A stretch of 64,000 nucleotides of DNA from Salinispora cortesiana. GTDB taxonomy: Bacteria > Actinomycetota > Actinomycetes > Mycobacteriales > Micromonosporaceae. Below are positions 51,437 to 59,422 of this stretch, in pieces. The stretch covers positions 1-64,000 of the forward strand of contig NZ_AXVR01000019.1 in NCBI RefSeq assembly GCF_000484695.1, read 5' to 3'. The notes beneath the pieces are model-generated. The model was not told where the DNA came from, did no database searches, and was given only the letters and a program-made list of their open reading frames with translations. Both the position numbers and the translations under genes were made by a program. Position 1 is the stretch's first letter, and every line of letters starts with the position of its first letter.

Positions 51437-51564
51437 GTGAGCGCTGCGCCCCCCTCGGTAGGCCCCACCTCGCTTCGGCAGTGCCGGGATACCGACCCGG
51501 GTCGGCCAACCGGTCGAGGAACAAAGCCGCTGACCAGGCGAGGTCAACCGCCTGTTCCGCGGGT

Positions 51565-51570
51565 TAGTCT
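51565..51570 (+). promoter_or_regulatory. -10 element (TAGTCT), leaderless gene
   Basis: TAGTCT ends 8 nt before the ATG at 51579. Confidence 0.42.
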
Positions 51571-51578
51571 CGTTCCCC

Positions 51579-51956
51579 ATGCGCGCACCGTTGGAACGGG
51601 TCAACCCCCGCATGCTCGTTGACGCCGCCCGCTCGACGCTGGCGTCGCTGTCCAGCACCGTGGGCACCGACGGCCTGGCTGCGGCGGCGGCACGACCCGG
51701 GCTACTCGCTCTGGTCGACCAGCACGCCGCGGCGGTCCGGGAGAGCCTCGATGGGGATCGCCGGGCGCTGACTGTCGCGGCCCTGGCCGGCTACACGGAG
51801 GGAGTCCGCGCCGCTGCCCGGGAGCACGATTGGCATCCGCCAGCCGGGCCGATCGACTGGGCGGCGCCGGACTGGCTCCTCACCCGCCTACTCGCGGTCG
51901 CCGCTCTGGCCCGGTCCCTGGACGGTCCCCGGCCGGCCCCGCTCCCGCCGCTCTGA
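51579..51956 (+). CDS. Small helical protein, DUF6401-like (tentative)
   Basis: 125 residues, all-alpha, Ala/Leu rich. The core AALAGYTEGVRAAAREHDWHPPAGPIDWAAPDWLLTRLLAVAALAR spans about 67-115 and resembles an actinobacterial family often found near natural-product genes. There are no catalytic motifs. The mRNA is probably leaderless. It is convergent with the mechanosensitive-type gene, 53 bp away. Confidence 0.62.
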   Translation: MRAPLERVNPRMLVDAARSTLASLSSTVGTDGLAAAAARPGLLALVDQHAAAVRESLDGDRRALTVAALAGYTEGVRAAAREHDWHPPAGPIDWAAPDWLLTRLLAVAALARSLDGPRPAPLPPL

Positions 51957-52009
51957 GGCGAATCGGGGGTGGCCACCCGCGGCGACCACCCCCGTCCTCC
52001 GGTCGCCGC

Positions 52010-52873
52010 TCAACGGTCGAACTGTTGGGTCTCGTCGCCCGTACCGCCCGACTTGCGACCACCGCCACCCGCGGTCGCCGCCTCGCGGGTCTTCGCCTCC
52101 GTCCGTTCCCGTTCGTGCCCGGTCCGGTCGGCCATCTGCCGTTCGACGTCGCTGCGGCCGGCGCCCTGGGCCTGCCGGTGCTGCTGGACGGCCCGCCCTT
52201 CCTCGGCCATCCGGTTCAGCCAGCCCTCCCAGCGGCTCTGCATCGGCTTGACCAGACCGCCACCGACACCCACGATCAGGATTCCGGCCACCGTGGCGAG
52301 CACGGCAATCAGCACCGGCGTGGTCACCGTGGTGGCGATGCCGACCTGGTTCAGCGCCGCGATCACACCGAGGGCCAGGATAAAGACGGCCGCCGCGTCG
52401 GCCAGGACCCGGCCATACGTCAGACCGCCGAGCGCACCACTGATGAGGTCGCGGACCGCGCTCGCAATGGCCGCGGCCACCACCACGATGACGATCGCCA
52501 CGAATGCCCGCGGTATCCAGGCCACCACACCACTGATCAGGTCACTGATCGCGTTGGGTCCCCACACCCCGAACGCGAACTGCAGCGTGAACAGCAGTAC
52601 GGCGTAGTACGCGAGCCGCGCGAGGATGTCACTGGCGTCGTACTTGGTACGCGCCAGGGCGCGTTTGATGCCGCCGCGCTCCACGGCGCGGTCGAAGTTC
52701 ACCCGCTCCAGCGCCGCGTCCACCGCTTTGAGGACGGCTCGGGCGATGAGCCATCCGATCACGAGGATCACGATGAACGCGACAGCTCTCGGTATGAACA
52801 ACAGCACCGCCCGCCACATATCGGTCGCGGCGGCCCCGATGTCGACCTGCCGTACCGCGAGGGTTTCCGGCAT
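52010..52873 (-). CDS. Mechanosensitive-channel-like TM-helix protein
   Basis: 287 residues. Five hydrophobic segments are visible (about 22-45, 85-105, 115-140, 155-180, 183-205). Repeats of the MscS-associated TM_helix family are seen in FIVILVIGWLIARAVLKAVDAALERV and VFILALGVIAALNQVGIAT. The cytoplasmic tail of about 80 residues is charged (Glu, Arg, Gln, Gly) and there is no MscS beta domain, so it is a conserved TM-helix protein rather than a full channel. GAAGGAGGG precedes the ATG at 52873; GGGTAT at 52907-52912 (minus) is a possible stress-type -10. Confidence 0.85.
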   Translation of the reverse strand: MPETLAVRQVDIGAAATDMWRAVLLFIPRAVAFIVILVIGWLIARAVLKAVDAALERVNFDRAVERGGIKRALARTKYDASDILARLAYYAVLLFTLQFAFGVWGPNAISDLISGVVAWIPRAFVAIVIVVVAAAIASAVRDLISGALGGLTYGRVLADAAAVFILALGVIAALNQVGIATTVTTPVLIAVLATVAGILIVGVGGGLVKPMQSRWEGWLNRMAEEGRAVQQHRQAQGAGRSDVERQMADRTGHERERTEAKTREAATAGGGGRKSGGTGDETQQFDR

Positions 52874-53215
52874 GATGCCCTCCTTCGCATGGACTACCTC
52901 GCGCGCATACCCAGTCACCGCACCGGCACTCCGCAGCGCTCCTCGACGTTTTCCGACCGTCGTCGGGTCGCCTTGACCTGCCCACGAAGACCGTTTCGGT
53001 AGTCGCTACCCGCCGAACCCGCCCTTGGAATGCGGGGTGAACGGACGCGCACCTGGAGCACGCCACCGCGGGGGAACGATCTTGTTGCGCTGACCGCACG
53101 CCACTCCGCCGCCCATTCCGGATATTTCGGCGGGTACCCGGATGGGCTTTTCAAGCCGAAGTACTACCGGTACTGACGAGGTCCGGCGCCACAGCGGGCA
53201 GCGGCGCTGTGTGCG
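52874..53215. other. Intergenic region, 342 bp
   Basis: It contains the promoter region of the TM-helix gene (GGGTAT at 52907-52912 on the minus strand). On the other side lie small inverted repeats (GGCTT-N3-AAGCC, 53145-53157; AGTAC-N5-GTACT nearby) downstream of the FAD oxidoreductase gene. No convincing reading frame. Confidence 0.55.
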
Positions 53216-54178
53216 CTACTGGTCGGCGCCGCGGGCAAGAAGGGCCCGGGCCAGGTCGTGACCGGAGCGCCAGGCGGTCTGGGCGCGGGGCGGGCCGAAG
53301 GCGTCCCCGGCCAGCCCGATCCCGTCGGCGTCCAGGTGATACGTACCCGCCGCTGCCACGGTCGGCCTCGCGTACGTCCACCGGTGCACATGCACCTCCT
53401 CGGCCGACACCGGCAACGCGAGCAGGTCCCGAACGGCCACCTCGATGGCGGAGGCGGCAGCGGCGGGCTGGCCCAGGTGCGCGGCGGCGAATTCCGGGGT
53501 GGTGTGCGCGACGAGAACCGGTGCTGCGTCGCCCCGACGGTCACCGTCATCACAGACCAGCGCGAGCACCGGATGGTCGTTGACGAAGGCGCCACGTAGT
53601 CCGCTCCAACAGCGCTCCGGGAACCGCAGCATCGCGGCGAGCGACGGCGACCAGCCCTGGGCTCGGGTGGCCCGGATCGCGGCGGTCAGGGCCGGGTCCA
53701 GCAGCGGCGCCGCCTGCGGGCCGGGCATGGCCAGCACCGCCGCCGCGCAGGGCTGCCCATCCACGGTCGGACCGGGTCCGACGCTGCGCACCGGACGGCC
53801 GAAGCTCACCGGCAGATCCTGGGCGAGCTGCTCCACCAGCGAGCGCAGCCCGCGGGGCGCGGCCCAGCGCATAGGCCCCACCACCTCCCGCCGGCTTTCG
53901 CCCCGGTACGCGAGGAAGGTGTCGGTCCACTCGCGGGCCAGGCCTGCCGCCCGCCACTGCCGCAGCACCGCGGCGAAGCCTGGATCGCTGACCGTCAGGT
54001 ACGCGGCGCCCAGGTCCACCGGCCGCCCCGCGAAACGCCGGCTGGCCATCCGTCCGCCGGCGACCTGCCCACGTTCTCGAAGCTGCACCGGTACGCCCGC
54101 CCGGGCCAGTTCACCGGCGCAGGCCACTCCGGCCAGCCCCGCGCCGATCACCACCACGCCTGCCGCTTCCCCGGACAC
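53216..54178 (-). CDS. FAD/NAD(P)-binding oxidoreductase, renalase-like
   Basis: 320 residues. The Rossmann motif VVVIGAGLAGVACAGELARAG and RGQVAGGRMASRR mark the FAD-binding amine-oxidase/renalase-like group. A C-terminal FAD contact is GIGLAGDAFGPPRAQTAWRSG. The length fits the small renalase type that oxidises isomeric NAD(P)H forms, a metabolite-repair role, but the substrate cannot be read from sequence. GTG start preceded by TAGGCT with a 6-nt gap. Confidence 0.85.
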   Translation of the reverse strand: MSGEAAGVVVIGAGLAGVACAGELARAGVPVQLRERGQVAGGRMASRRFAGRPVDLGAAYLTVSDPGFAAVLRQWRAAGLAREWTDTFLAYRGESRREVVGPMRWAAPRGLRSLVEQLAQDLPVSFGRPVRSVGPGPTVDGQPCAAAVLAMPGPQAAPLLDPALTAAIRATRAQGWSPSLAAMLRFPERCWSGLRGAFVNDHPVLALVCDDGDRRGDAAPVLVAHTTPEFAAAHLGQPAAAASAIEVAVRDLLALPVSAEEVHVHRWTYARPTVAAAGTYHLDADGIGLAGDAFGPPRAQTAWRSGHDLARALLARGADQ

Positions 54179-54184
54179 CGGTCG

Positions 54185-54190
54185 AGCCTA
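54185..54190 (-). promoter_or_regulatory. -10 element (TAGGCT), leaderless oxidoreductase gene
   Basis: TAGGCT on the minus strand ends 6 nt before the GTG at 54178. Confidence 0.45.
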
Positions 54191-54244
54191 CTGGTTGCTG
54201 GAGCGCCGCCACCCCGGTTCGGCCCCGTCGGGGCACGAGCCCGG

Positions 54245-54269
54245 GTTACCCCCTCGGCCAACGGGGAAC
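54245..54269 (+). promoter_or_regulatory. SigB-like promoter candidate for the YflT-like gene
   Basis: GTTA (54245-54248) and GGGAAC (54264-54269) are 15 nt apart, 27 nt before the ATG. Confidence 0.35.
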
Positions 54270-54296
54270 GTGGATGGTTGACGAAGGAGGAGACTC

Positions 54297-54884
54297 ATGA
54301 AAACACCTTCGCGTCCGACCTCAGCCTGGCGTCCCGGTCTACCGGGCGGCGACACCATCCCCTCCGGTCCGGCGGGTCATCCCTCGCCTCCCAGCGGCGA
54401 CGGCGACGGGCCGGGGGTGGGGCCGCCGACGGTGACTATCGGCTCATACCCGGATTACCGCACCGCCCAGCGGGTCGTTGACTATCTGGCGGACAACCGG
54501 TTCCCGGTGGAGCACACCGCCATCGTCGGTACCGACCTCACCCTGGTCGAGACGGTCCTTGGCCGGCTAAGCACCGGGCGGGCGGCGCTGCTCGGCGCCG
54601 GTACCGGCGCGTGGTTCGGTCTCTTCATCGGGTTGCTGTTCGGCATCTTCACCGCGGGAAACTGGCTCGCGGTGGTTCTCGCCGGTCTGGTGATCGGGGC
54701 GATCTGGGGCGCGGTGTTCGGGGCGGTGGCACATGCGATGACCGGCGGTCGCCGCGACTTCACCTCGGCCAGTTCACTCCGCGCCAACCAGTACGCGGTC
54801 ATCGTGGATCAGCAGCATGCCGAGCAGGCCCGGCAACTGCTGGGCCGGCTCCACCTGCAGGCACCGCAGCGCCAACGGGACTAG
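54297..54884 (+). CDS. General stress protein, YflT/GspA-type domain
   Basis: 195 residues. A disordered, Pro/Gly-rich N-terminus (1-45) is followed by a ferredoxin-like half (VTIGSYPDYRTAQRVVDYLADNRFPVEHTAIVG), two Gly/Ala-rich hydrophobic helices (about 95-140, GLFIGLLFGIFTAGNWLAVVLAGLV) and a closing strand region (YAVIVDQQHAEQARQLL). This is the heat-induced YflT-like layout with a glycine-zipper insertion. GAAGGAGGAG is the ribosome site, and a SigB-like promoter candidate lies upstream. Confidence 0.85.
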   Translation: MKTPSRPTSAWRPGLPGGDTIPSGPAGHPSPPSGDGDGPGVGPPTVTIGSYPDYRTAQRVVDYLADNRFPVEHTAIVGTDLTLVETVLGRLSTGRAALLGAGTGAWFGLFIGLLFGIFTAGNWLAVVLAGLVIGAIWGAVFGAVAHAMTGGRRDFTSASSLRANQYAVIVDQQHAEQARQLLGRLHLQAPQRQRD

Positions 54885-54963
54885 CCCGCACCCGCCCGGG
54901 CACGCGGCTGCTGGCCGCCACTGACCGGGTGGACGGGCCGCGCCGACGCCGGACCGGTACCGA

Positions 54964-54998
54964 GTGTACCCCGACCGCCAGCGGCGGCCGGGGTACAC
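54964..54998. terminator. Bidirectional hairpin
   Basis: A 10-bp outer stem GTGTACCCCG/CGGGGTACAC continues, after one mismatch, into a 5-bp inner stem. It lies between the YflT-like gene (+) and the small membrane protein gene (-). Confidence 0.72.
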
Positions 54999-55008
54999 CA
55001 TCTCCACG

Positions 55009-55137
55009 TCAGGACAGCGCGAATATGCCCGCGACGCCCAAGAGCACCATCACCAGGACGGCCACCAGCGCCCCCCGCTCCCCCTCGGCCGCCGATGGGC
55101 GGTCTTCGGTTCCGCGGTTGCTCGTCTCACCGGGCAT
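55009..55137 (-). CDS. 42-residue single-helix membrane protein
   Basis: An ATG start with GAGGAGG 8 nt upstream and a TGA stop. An acidic, polar N-terminus (about 22 residues with five Glu) precedes one hydrophobic helix (ALVAVLVMVLLGVAGIFAL) that runs to the C-terminus. The ideal ribosome site, a terminator 10 nt downstream and a SigB-like promoter 135 nt upstream support a real gene. Family not recognised. Confidence 0.62.
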   Translation of the reverse strand: MPGETSNRGTEDRPSAAEGERGALVAVLVMVLLGVAGIFALS

Positions 55138-55271
55138 AGACTGGCCTCCTCGATGCTCGGGGCTAGTCCCGTCCGGCTGCCGGCCGGTCGGGATGTTAGG
55201 TCCGATTCAGGCGGACGCGCCCGTTGCCGCGAGGGCTGTTCGCTCCCCCGCTGGACGCACCGAGGAGTGAG

Positions 55272-55295
55272 TTACCCACCTGGGCAGGAGGTAAC
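55272..55295 (-). promoter_or_regulatory. SigB-like promoter candidate for the small membrane protein gene
   Basis: On the minus strand GTTA (55292-55295) and GGGTAA (55272-55277) are 14 nt apart. The outer bases form a GTTACC/GGTAAC inverted repeat. The gene start is 135 nt downstream. Confidence 0.42.
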
Positions 55296-55354
55296 CGTGC
55301 GGAGCTGCTTACTCGGCCCCCGTAGGCGGGAGGCCGATGCGTGGGGCCGAGCGA

Positions 55355-55384
55355 GCGGTGGCCGGTGCAGAGTCCGGCCACCGC
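55355..55384 (-). terminator. Terminator of the GPP34/APC/GNAT operon
   Basis: A perfect 11-bp stem (GCGGTGGCCGG, 55355-55365 with 55374-55384) has an 8-nt loop and starts 10 nt past the GNAT stop. Confidence 0.72.
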
Positions 55385-55393
55385 AGGATCAGA

Positions 55394-55984
55394 TCAGCGG
55401 GGTTCCCGCCACATCGGCCAGAACGGTGTGCCGTCGGGCAACCGGAACAGGTCGCGTACCTGATAGCCGTGCTGGGCGTACAGTTCGGCGGCCAACTCGC
55501 TGGAGGCCTCCAGGTAGCCGGGCATCCGGTTGGCGTCCAGCCATGCGTGGTGGTGCCGCAACAGCGCGGTGCCCACTCCCTGGCCTTGCCGGTCCGGCTG
55601 CACGGCGAGGAAGGCAAGGTGGTGATGGTCGGGTTGCGGATGGTTCGCGGCGAAGAGCTCATCGAGGTGAGCGAAGCGATCCGTCCACTCCCCGCACACC
55701 GCGGCGAGCCGGGCGTCGTAATCCCGTGGCGGCGGCGCCGGATCCGCGCCGATCGAGGGAAACCAGACGGCCACCCCGGTCAAATCGGTGGTACCGAAGA
55801 CCAGGCCGTGCCACATCGCGTGGTCAACCAGGATCTCGAACTGTCCGGCGAGCACCGCCTCCCGCTTGCTGTCGTCCGGCACCAGCCAGCGCGGCGCGTC
55901 GAGCACCAGGAACGCCGCGGCAATCCGTTCCGCGACCAGCTGCGTCCGCTCCGGCCCGAGACGCTCGACCCCAATGCCGGTCAC
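55394..55984 (-). CDS. GNAT family N-acetyltransferase
   Basis: 196 residues. Acetyl-CoA motif A is HLAFLAVQPDRQGQGVGTALLRHH, with the Q/R-x-x-G-x-G loop. The N-terminal half begins VERLGPERTQLVAERIAAAF, as in the single-domain GNATs found in Streptomyces resistance loci. The substrate is unknown. The GTG start overlaps the permease stop (GTGA), which implies that acetylation and transport of the same compound may be linked. Confidence 0.9.
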   Translation of the reverse strand: MTGIGVERLGPERTQLVAERIAAAFLVLDAPRWLVPDDSKREAVLAGQFEILVDHAMWHGLVFGTTDLTGVAVWFPSIGADPAPPPRDYDARLAAVCGEWTDRFAHLDELFAANHPQPDHHHLAFLAVQPDRQGQGVGTALLRHHHAWLDANRMPGYLEASSELAAELYAQHGYQVRDLFRLPDGTPFWPMWREPR

Positions 55985-57510
55985 CGCCGGGCCTCCGCCC
56001 GCTCCGACGCCGCTGGCAGTGGATCGGGCGTCTCCGGCAGGAACGTGGCGGCGCTCTCCGCGCCGAGCCCGATCCGGGCGTAGATGCCCGGACGGCTCGA
56101 CCGGAGCACCAGCCCCCACACCACGCCCAGCAGCGCGGCCACCAGGTATACGATCGGGACTCCCCAGCGCAGGGTGTGGTCCGCCGGGACGCCGAGCAGG
56201 TCGGCGAAGTTGAGCACCGCCAGGGTGAAGACACCCAGCAACGCCACCGCGGCGATCCCGGGTGCCACTGCCCGCCGCCACAGCGACTCCTCCCGGCCGT
56301 CGCGGGCGAAGTAGGCGATCACCGCGACCGACGTGGTGGCGATCAGCAGCAGCACCCCGAACGAGCCGCTGGTGCCGCACCAGAAGAAGAGCTGCACGAT
56401 CGGGTCCCACCCGTTGACCGCGTACAGCAGGATCACGACCAGGCCGAGAGCGCTCTGGGCGAGGGAGGCCGTGCGGGGGGCGCCGCTGCTCGGCGAGGTC
56501 CGCCCGAAGGCCGCCGGCAGCACCCGCTCCCGGCCGAGGGCGAACGCGTACCGGGCGGTGGTGTTGTGGAAGGAGATCATCGCGGCCACCACCGACGTCA
56601 GGAACAGCACCTGGCCGATGGTCACGACGGTGTCGCCGAGGTGCTCGGCGGCCAGGTTGAAAATCAGCGCGACACTCTGCTCGCCGGCCTGCTCGGAGAT
56701 CTGGTCCGGCCCGACCGCGACGGTCATACTCCACGACGAGAGCGCGTAGATCCCCGCGATGATCGCGATGGACAGGTAGGTAGCCACCTTCACCGTCCGG
56801 CGCGGGTCCTTGCTCTCCTCGCTGAACACCACCGCCGACTCGAACCCCACGAACCCGAGGATCGCCAGCACCAGCACCGCGCCGAGGCCTGGGACGAAGA
56901 GGTTGTCCGGTGCGAACGCGGCGAAGCTGACCTGACCACCGGCGGGGTTGCCCAGCTGGGCGAGGTCGAACACCAGGACCACTGCAATCTCGGCGAGCAG
57001 CAGCACAGCAAGGACCTTGCCGTTGATGTCGACTCGAAGCAGCCCCAGCACAGCGACGATTGCCCAGGCACCGAGGGCCACCAGCCACCACTGCACGCTG
57101 ATGCCGAAGAGCCGGTCCAGGACCGGCTCGGCGGCGGCGCCGATGGTGCCGTACAACCCGACCTGCAGGGCGTTGTACGCGATCAGCGCCACCCAGGCGG
57201 CGCCGACACCGACCGGCCGACCCAATCCGCGGGAGATGTACGAGTAGAAGGCGCCGGCGTTGGCCAGCCGGCGCGCCATCGTTACGTAGCCAACTGAGAA
57301 CAGCGCGAGCAACACGGCGACGGTGAGGAAGGCCAGCGGGATGCCGAGCACGCCGATGACCCCGTAGCCGGTGGTCACCACCCCCGCCACCACGGTTAGC
57401 GGCGCGGCTGCGGACAGGACGAAGAAGACCACCGATGGCACACCGAGTCGGCCCCGGGCCAGCGCCTCAGAGACGTTGCTCGGCTTTTCTGTGGTTGCTG
57501 TCGAGGGCAT
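55981..57510 (-). CDS. APC-superfamily amino acid/polyamine permease
   Basis: 509 residues, about 12 to 14 membrane helices. The conserved APC start is GVPSVVFFVLSAAAPLTVVAGVV, with the substrate-site helix 1 break and AGAFYSYISRGLGRPVG in helix 3. FVGFESAVVFSEESKDPRRTV is the consensus helix 6 region. Short cytoplasmic termini. It takes up an amino acid, amine or polyamine by proton coupling; the specificity cannot be deduced. It lies between GPP34 (42 bp upstream) and GNAT. Confidence 0.92.
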   Translation of the reverse strand: MPSTATTEKPSNVSEALARGRLGVPSVVFFVLSAAAPLTVVAGVVTTGYGVIGVLGIPLAFLTVAVLLALFSVGYVTMARRLANAGAFYSYISRGLGRPVGVGAAWVALIAYNALQVGLYGTIGAAAEPVLDRLFGISVQWWLVALGAWAIVAVLGLLRVDINGKVLAVLLLAEIAVVLVFDLAQLGNPAGGQVSFAAFAPDNLFVPGLGAVLVLAILGFVGFESAVVFSEESKDPRRTVKVATYLSIAIIAGIYALSSWSMTVAVGPDQISEQAGEQSVALIFNLAAEHLGDTVVTIGQVLFLTSVVAAMISFHNTTARYAFALGRERVLPAAFGRTSPSSGAPRTASLAQSALGLVVILLYAVNGWDPIVQLFFWCGTSGSFGVLLLIATTSVAVIAYFARDGREESLWRRAVAPGIAAVALLGVFTLAVLNFADLLGVPADHTLRWGVPIVYLVAALLGVVWGLVLRSSRPGIYARIGLGAESAATFLPETPDPLPAASERAEARR

Positions 57511-57552
57511 AGACCACTCCGGTTGAGGGACACGAGGGATGTTGTTTCGTGA

Positions 57553-58182
57553 TCACAGGGAACCGCGCAGCACCGCCGCCCCGACAGCGGCCTCGGTCTG
57601 CGTCGCCAGCTCCTTCAACGGCGGGGGCAGTGAGGCGACCAGTTCGGTGAACCGGTGCTCGGCTCGGGGCCCGACGCTCCACAGCACCTCCCGGCTGAGG
57701 CCCGCCGCGCCGATCAGCCCGAGGAGCACCGCGTCAGCGAGGGTCGGTGGGGGGTCCGACCGCTCCAACAGCACCCGCAGGCGGGTCGCCGGCCAGGCTG
57801 CCGCGTTCGGATCCACCGGGACGTAGCCCACCTTGCTGCGCAGCAGCCGCCGGCTCTCCTGACGACGCAGCACGCCTGCCCGGGACAGCCGCTCCCCCAC
57901 CGAGGTGGCGGCGCTCTGAGCGAGGAAGCTGAGCCAGATACGCACCGACCGGTGTTGCGCCTCACCGACCAACTGGTCGAGCACGGTATGGGCGAGCGCA
58001 TCGGCGGGTGGCCGGTTACTGACCACCGAAACGTCTCCGTCAACCACCGTGATATGTCCACCTAGGACTAATTCACTGAGGAGGCAGCCAGCGAGCCCGA
58101 GACCCTTGGCAGCCGAGTGCAGCTTCGCCCTACCCCGAGTGTCGCTGTGGGCGATCAGGAAGAATTCGTCGGCGACCAGCAA
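57553..58182 (-). CDS. GPP34 (Golgi phosphoprotein 3-like) family protein
   Basis: 209 residues from a TTG at 58182 with GGGAGGA 6 nt upstream; this gives the typical start LVADEFFLIAHSDTRGRAKLHS. The all-helical GPP34 fold (LVLGGHITVVDGDVSVV, then LRVLLERSDPPPTLADAVLLGLIGAAG) binds PI4P in eukaryotes. In actinobacteria such proteins are common and may act at membranes or in secondary metabolism. The frame continues 14 codons to another TTG, less likely. It heads the operon with the APC permease and GNAT genes and diverges from the HTH gene. Confidence 0.88.
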   Translation of the reverse strand: MLVADEFFLIAHSDTRGRAKLHSAAKGLGLAGCLLSELVLGGHITVVDGDVSVVSNRPPADALAHTVLDQLVGEAQHRSVRIWLSFLAQSAATSVGERLSRAGVLRRQESRRLLRSKVGYVPVDPNAAAWPATRLRVLLERSDPPPTLADAVLLGLIGAAGLSREVLWSVGPRAEHRFTELVASLPPPLKELATQTEAAVGAAVLRGSL

Positions 58183-58227
58183 CCCGGTCCTCCCACCTCG
58201 TCCACAGTGATCACAACTGGGCAAGGA

Positions 58228-58275
58228 TGCACTGCACTGCGCCTAACTGCAACTCCCAACCAGGAGGGTTGCACT
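58228..58275. promoter_or_regulatory. Cluster of TGCA(A)CT repeats, operator candidate
   Basis: TGCACT occurs at 58228 and 58233, TGCAACT at 58248 and TTGCACT at 58269, in the 138-bp region between GPP34 (-) and the HTH gene (+). The last copy, TTGCAC, could be a -35. GTGATCAC lies just outside at 58207-58214. Confidence 0.35.
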
Positions 58276-58320
58276 CCGTATCCGGACGACCTGGGGATCT
58301 TGTCGTGGCAGACTCGGAGG

Positions 58321-59163
58321 GTGACCGCGAGCCCGACCGTACGCCGCCGCCGTATCGCCCGTGAACTCCGCCAGCTCCGCGAAGGCGCCAACATGACCCT
58401 CGATGTTGCTGCGCGCCAGCTGGACATGTCCAAAAGCAACCTGTCCCGGATCGAGAACGCCCAGATTGGAATCAAGCCGCGCGACGTCCGCGCCGCACTC
58501 GCCCTCTATCAGGTGACCGGCGCCGACGCCGAGGCACTGATCGAGATCGCCCGCAGCGCCCAGCAGCGGGGCTGGTGGCAGTCCTACAGCGACGTCCTGC
58601 CGGAGTGGTTCGAGTTCTACGTCGGCCTGGAGGCGGAGGCCGCCGCACTGCACACCTACGAGGGCGAGGCTGTACCCGGCCTCCTCCAGACCGAGGCGTA
58701 CGCGCGAGAGGTCTTCCGGCACACCGCCGGCGAGGAAGGACTGGAGCGAAAGGTGGCCGCGCGCCTGCGCCGCCAGGAGGTGTTGCACCGCGACAACCCG
58801 GTGGGGCTGTCGGTCGTTCTCAACGAGGCGGTGCTCTGCCGGCCGGTCGGCGGGAACTCGGTGATGGCCGACCAGTTGAAGCACATCGCGACGGTCGCAC
58901 AGTTACCGAACGTCACGGTGCAGGTACTGCCCTTCTCGACCGGCGGGCATCCCGCCATGAGCGCGCCCTACGTCATCCTGGCCTTCGCCGACACGGCCGA
59001 CGCGGCCGTGGTCTACCTGGAAAATCTCACGACAGGTCTGGCACTGGAGGGGGCGGAACACGTTGCTGGGTATAGCCTTGTGCACGAGGAGCTGCGCCGT
59101 CTGGCGCTCGATCCAGCGGCGTCCCAGGCACATCTTTTGGCAGCTTCTCGTAACTTTCCGTAA
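58321..59163 (+). CDS. XRE-family regulator with DUF5753 domain
   Basis: 280 residues from the GTG at 58321. The HTH (about 10-65) reads RRRRIARELRQLREGANMTLDVAARQLDMSKSNLSRIENAQ over 8-48. The DUF5753 C-terminal domain starts near VLPEWFEFYVGLEAEAAALHTYEGEAVPGLLQTEAYA and includes VQVLPFSTGGHPAM. This is the WhiJ-like class that pairs with a DUF397 partner to control development and antibiotic genes in Streptomyces. GGAGG directly abuts the start codon, so initiation may be leaderless or at a nearby codon. It is followed 38 bp later by its DUF397 partner. Confidence 0.92.
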   Translation: MTASPTVRRRRIARELRQLREGANMTLDVAARQLDMSKSNLSRIENAQIGIKPRDVRAALALYQVTGADAEALIEIARSAQQRGWWQSYSDVLPEWFEFYVGLEAEAAALHTYEGEAVPGLLQTEAYAREVFRHTAGEEGLERKVAARLRRQEVLHRDNPVGLSVVLNEAVLCRPVGGNSVMADQLKHIATVAQLPNVTVQVLPFSTGGHPAMSAPYVILAFADTADAAVVYLENLTTGLALEGAEHVAGYSLVHEELRRLALDPAASQAHLLAASRNFP

Positions 59164-59201
59164 CGTCGGCGAGGCACGCCGACATTGACGAGAGGTACGC
59201 G

Positions 59202-59396
59202 ATGACGGCGCTCGACCGGACTGAGTGGCGCACCAGCAGCCGCAGTGTGGGCAACGGGAACTGCATTGAGGTGTCCACATCGACTGATCAGGTCGCGGTC
59301 CGGGACAGCAAGGACCGTCGCGGCCCGGTACTCGCCTTTCCCACACCGGCCTGGCGCGCCTTCGTCTCCGGCATCGACGGGGTACGCGGCGACTGA
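59202..59396 (+). CDS. DUF397 protein
   Basis: 64 residues with the family pattern: W-R-x-SS (EWRTSSRS), N-x-NC-I-EV (GNGNCIEVS), VAVRDSKDRRGPVLAF and the final W-x-x-F. Such proteins work with an adjacent XRE/DUF5753 regulator, probably as a partner or antagonist. GAGAGG precedes the ATG. Confidence 0.93.
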   Translation: MTALDRTEWRTSSRSVGNGNCIEVSTSTDQVAVRDSKDRRGPVLAFPTPAWRAFVSGIDGVRGD

Positions 59397-59422
59397 CCCA
59401 CCGACGGTGGGACACTCCTGCC

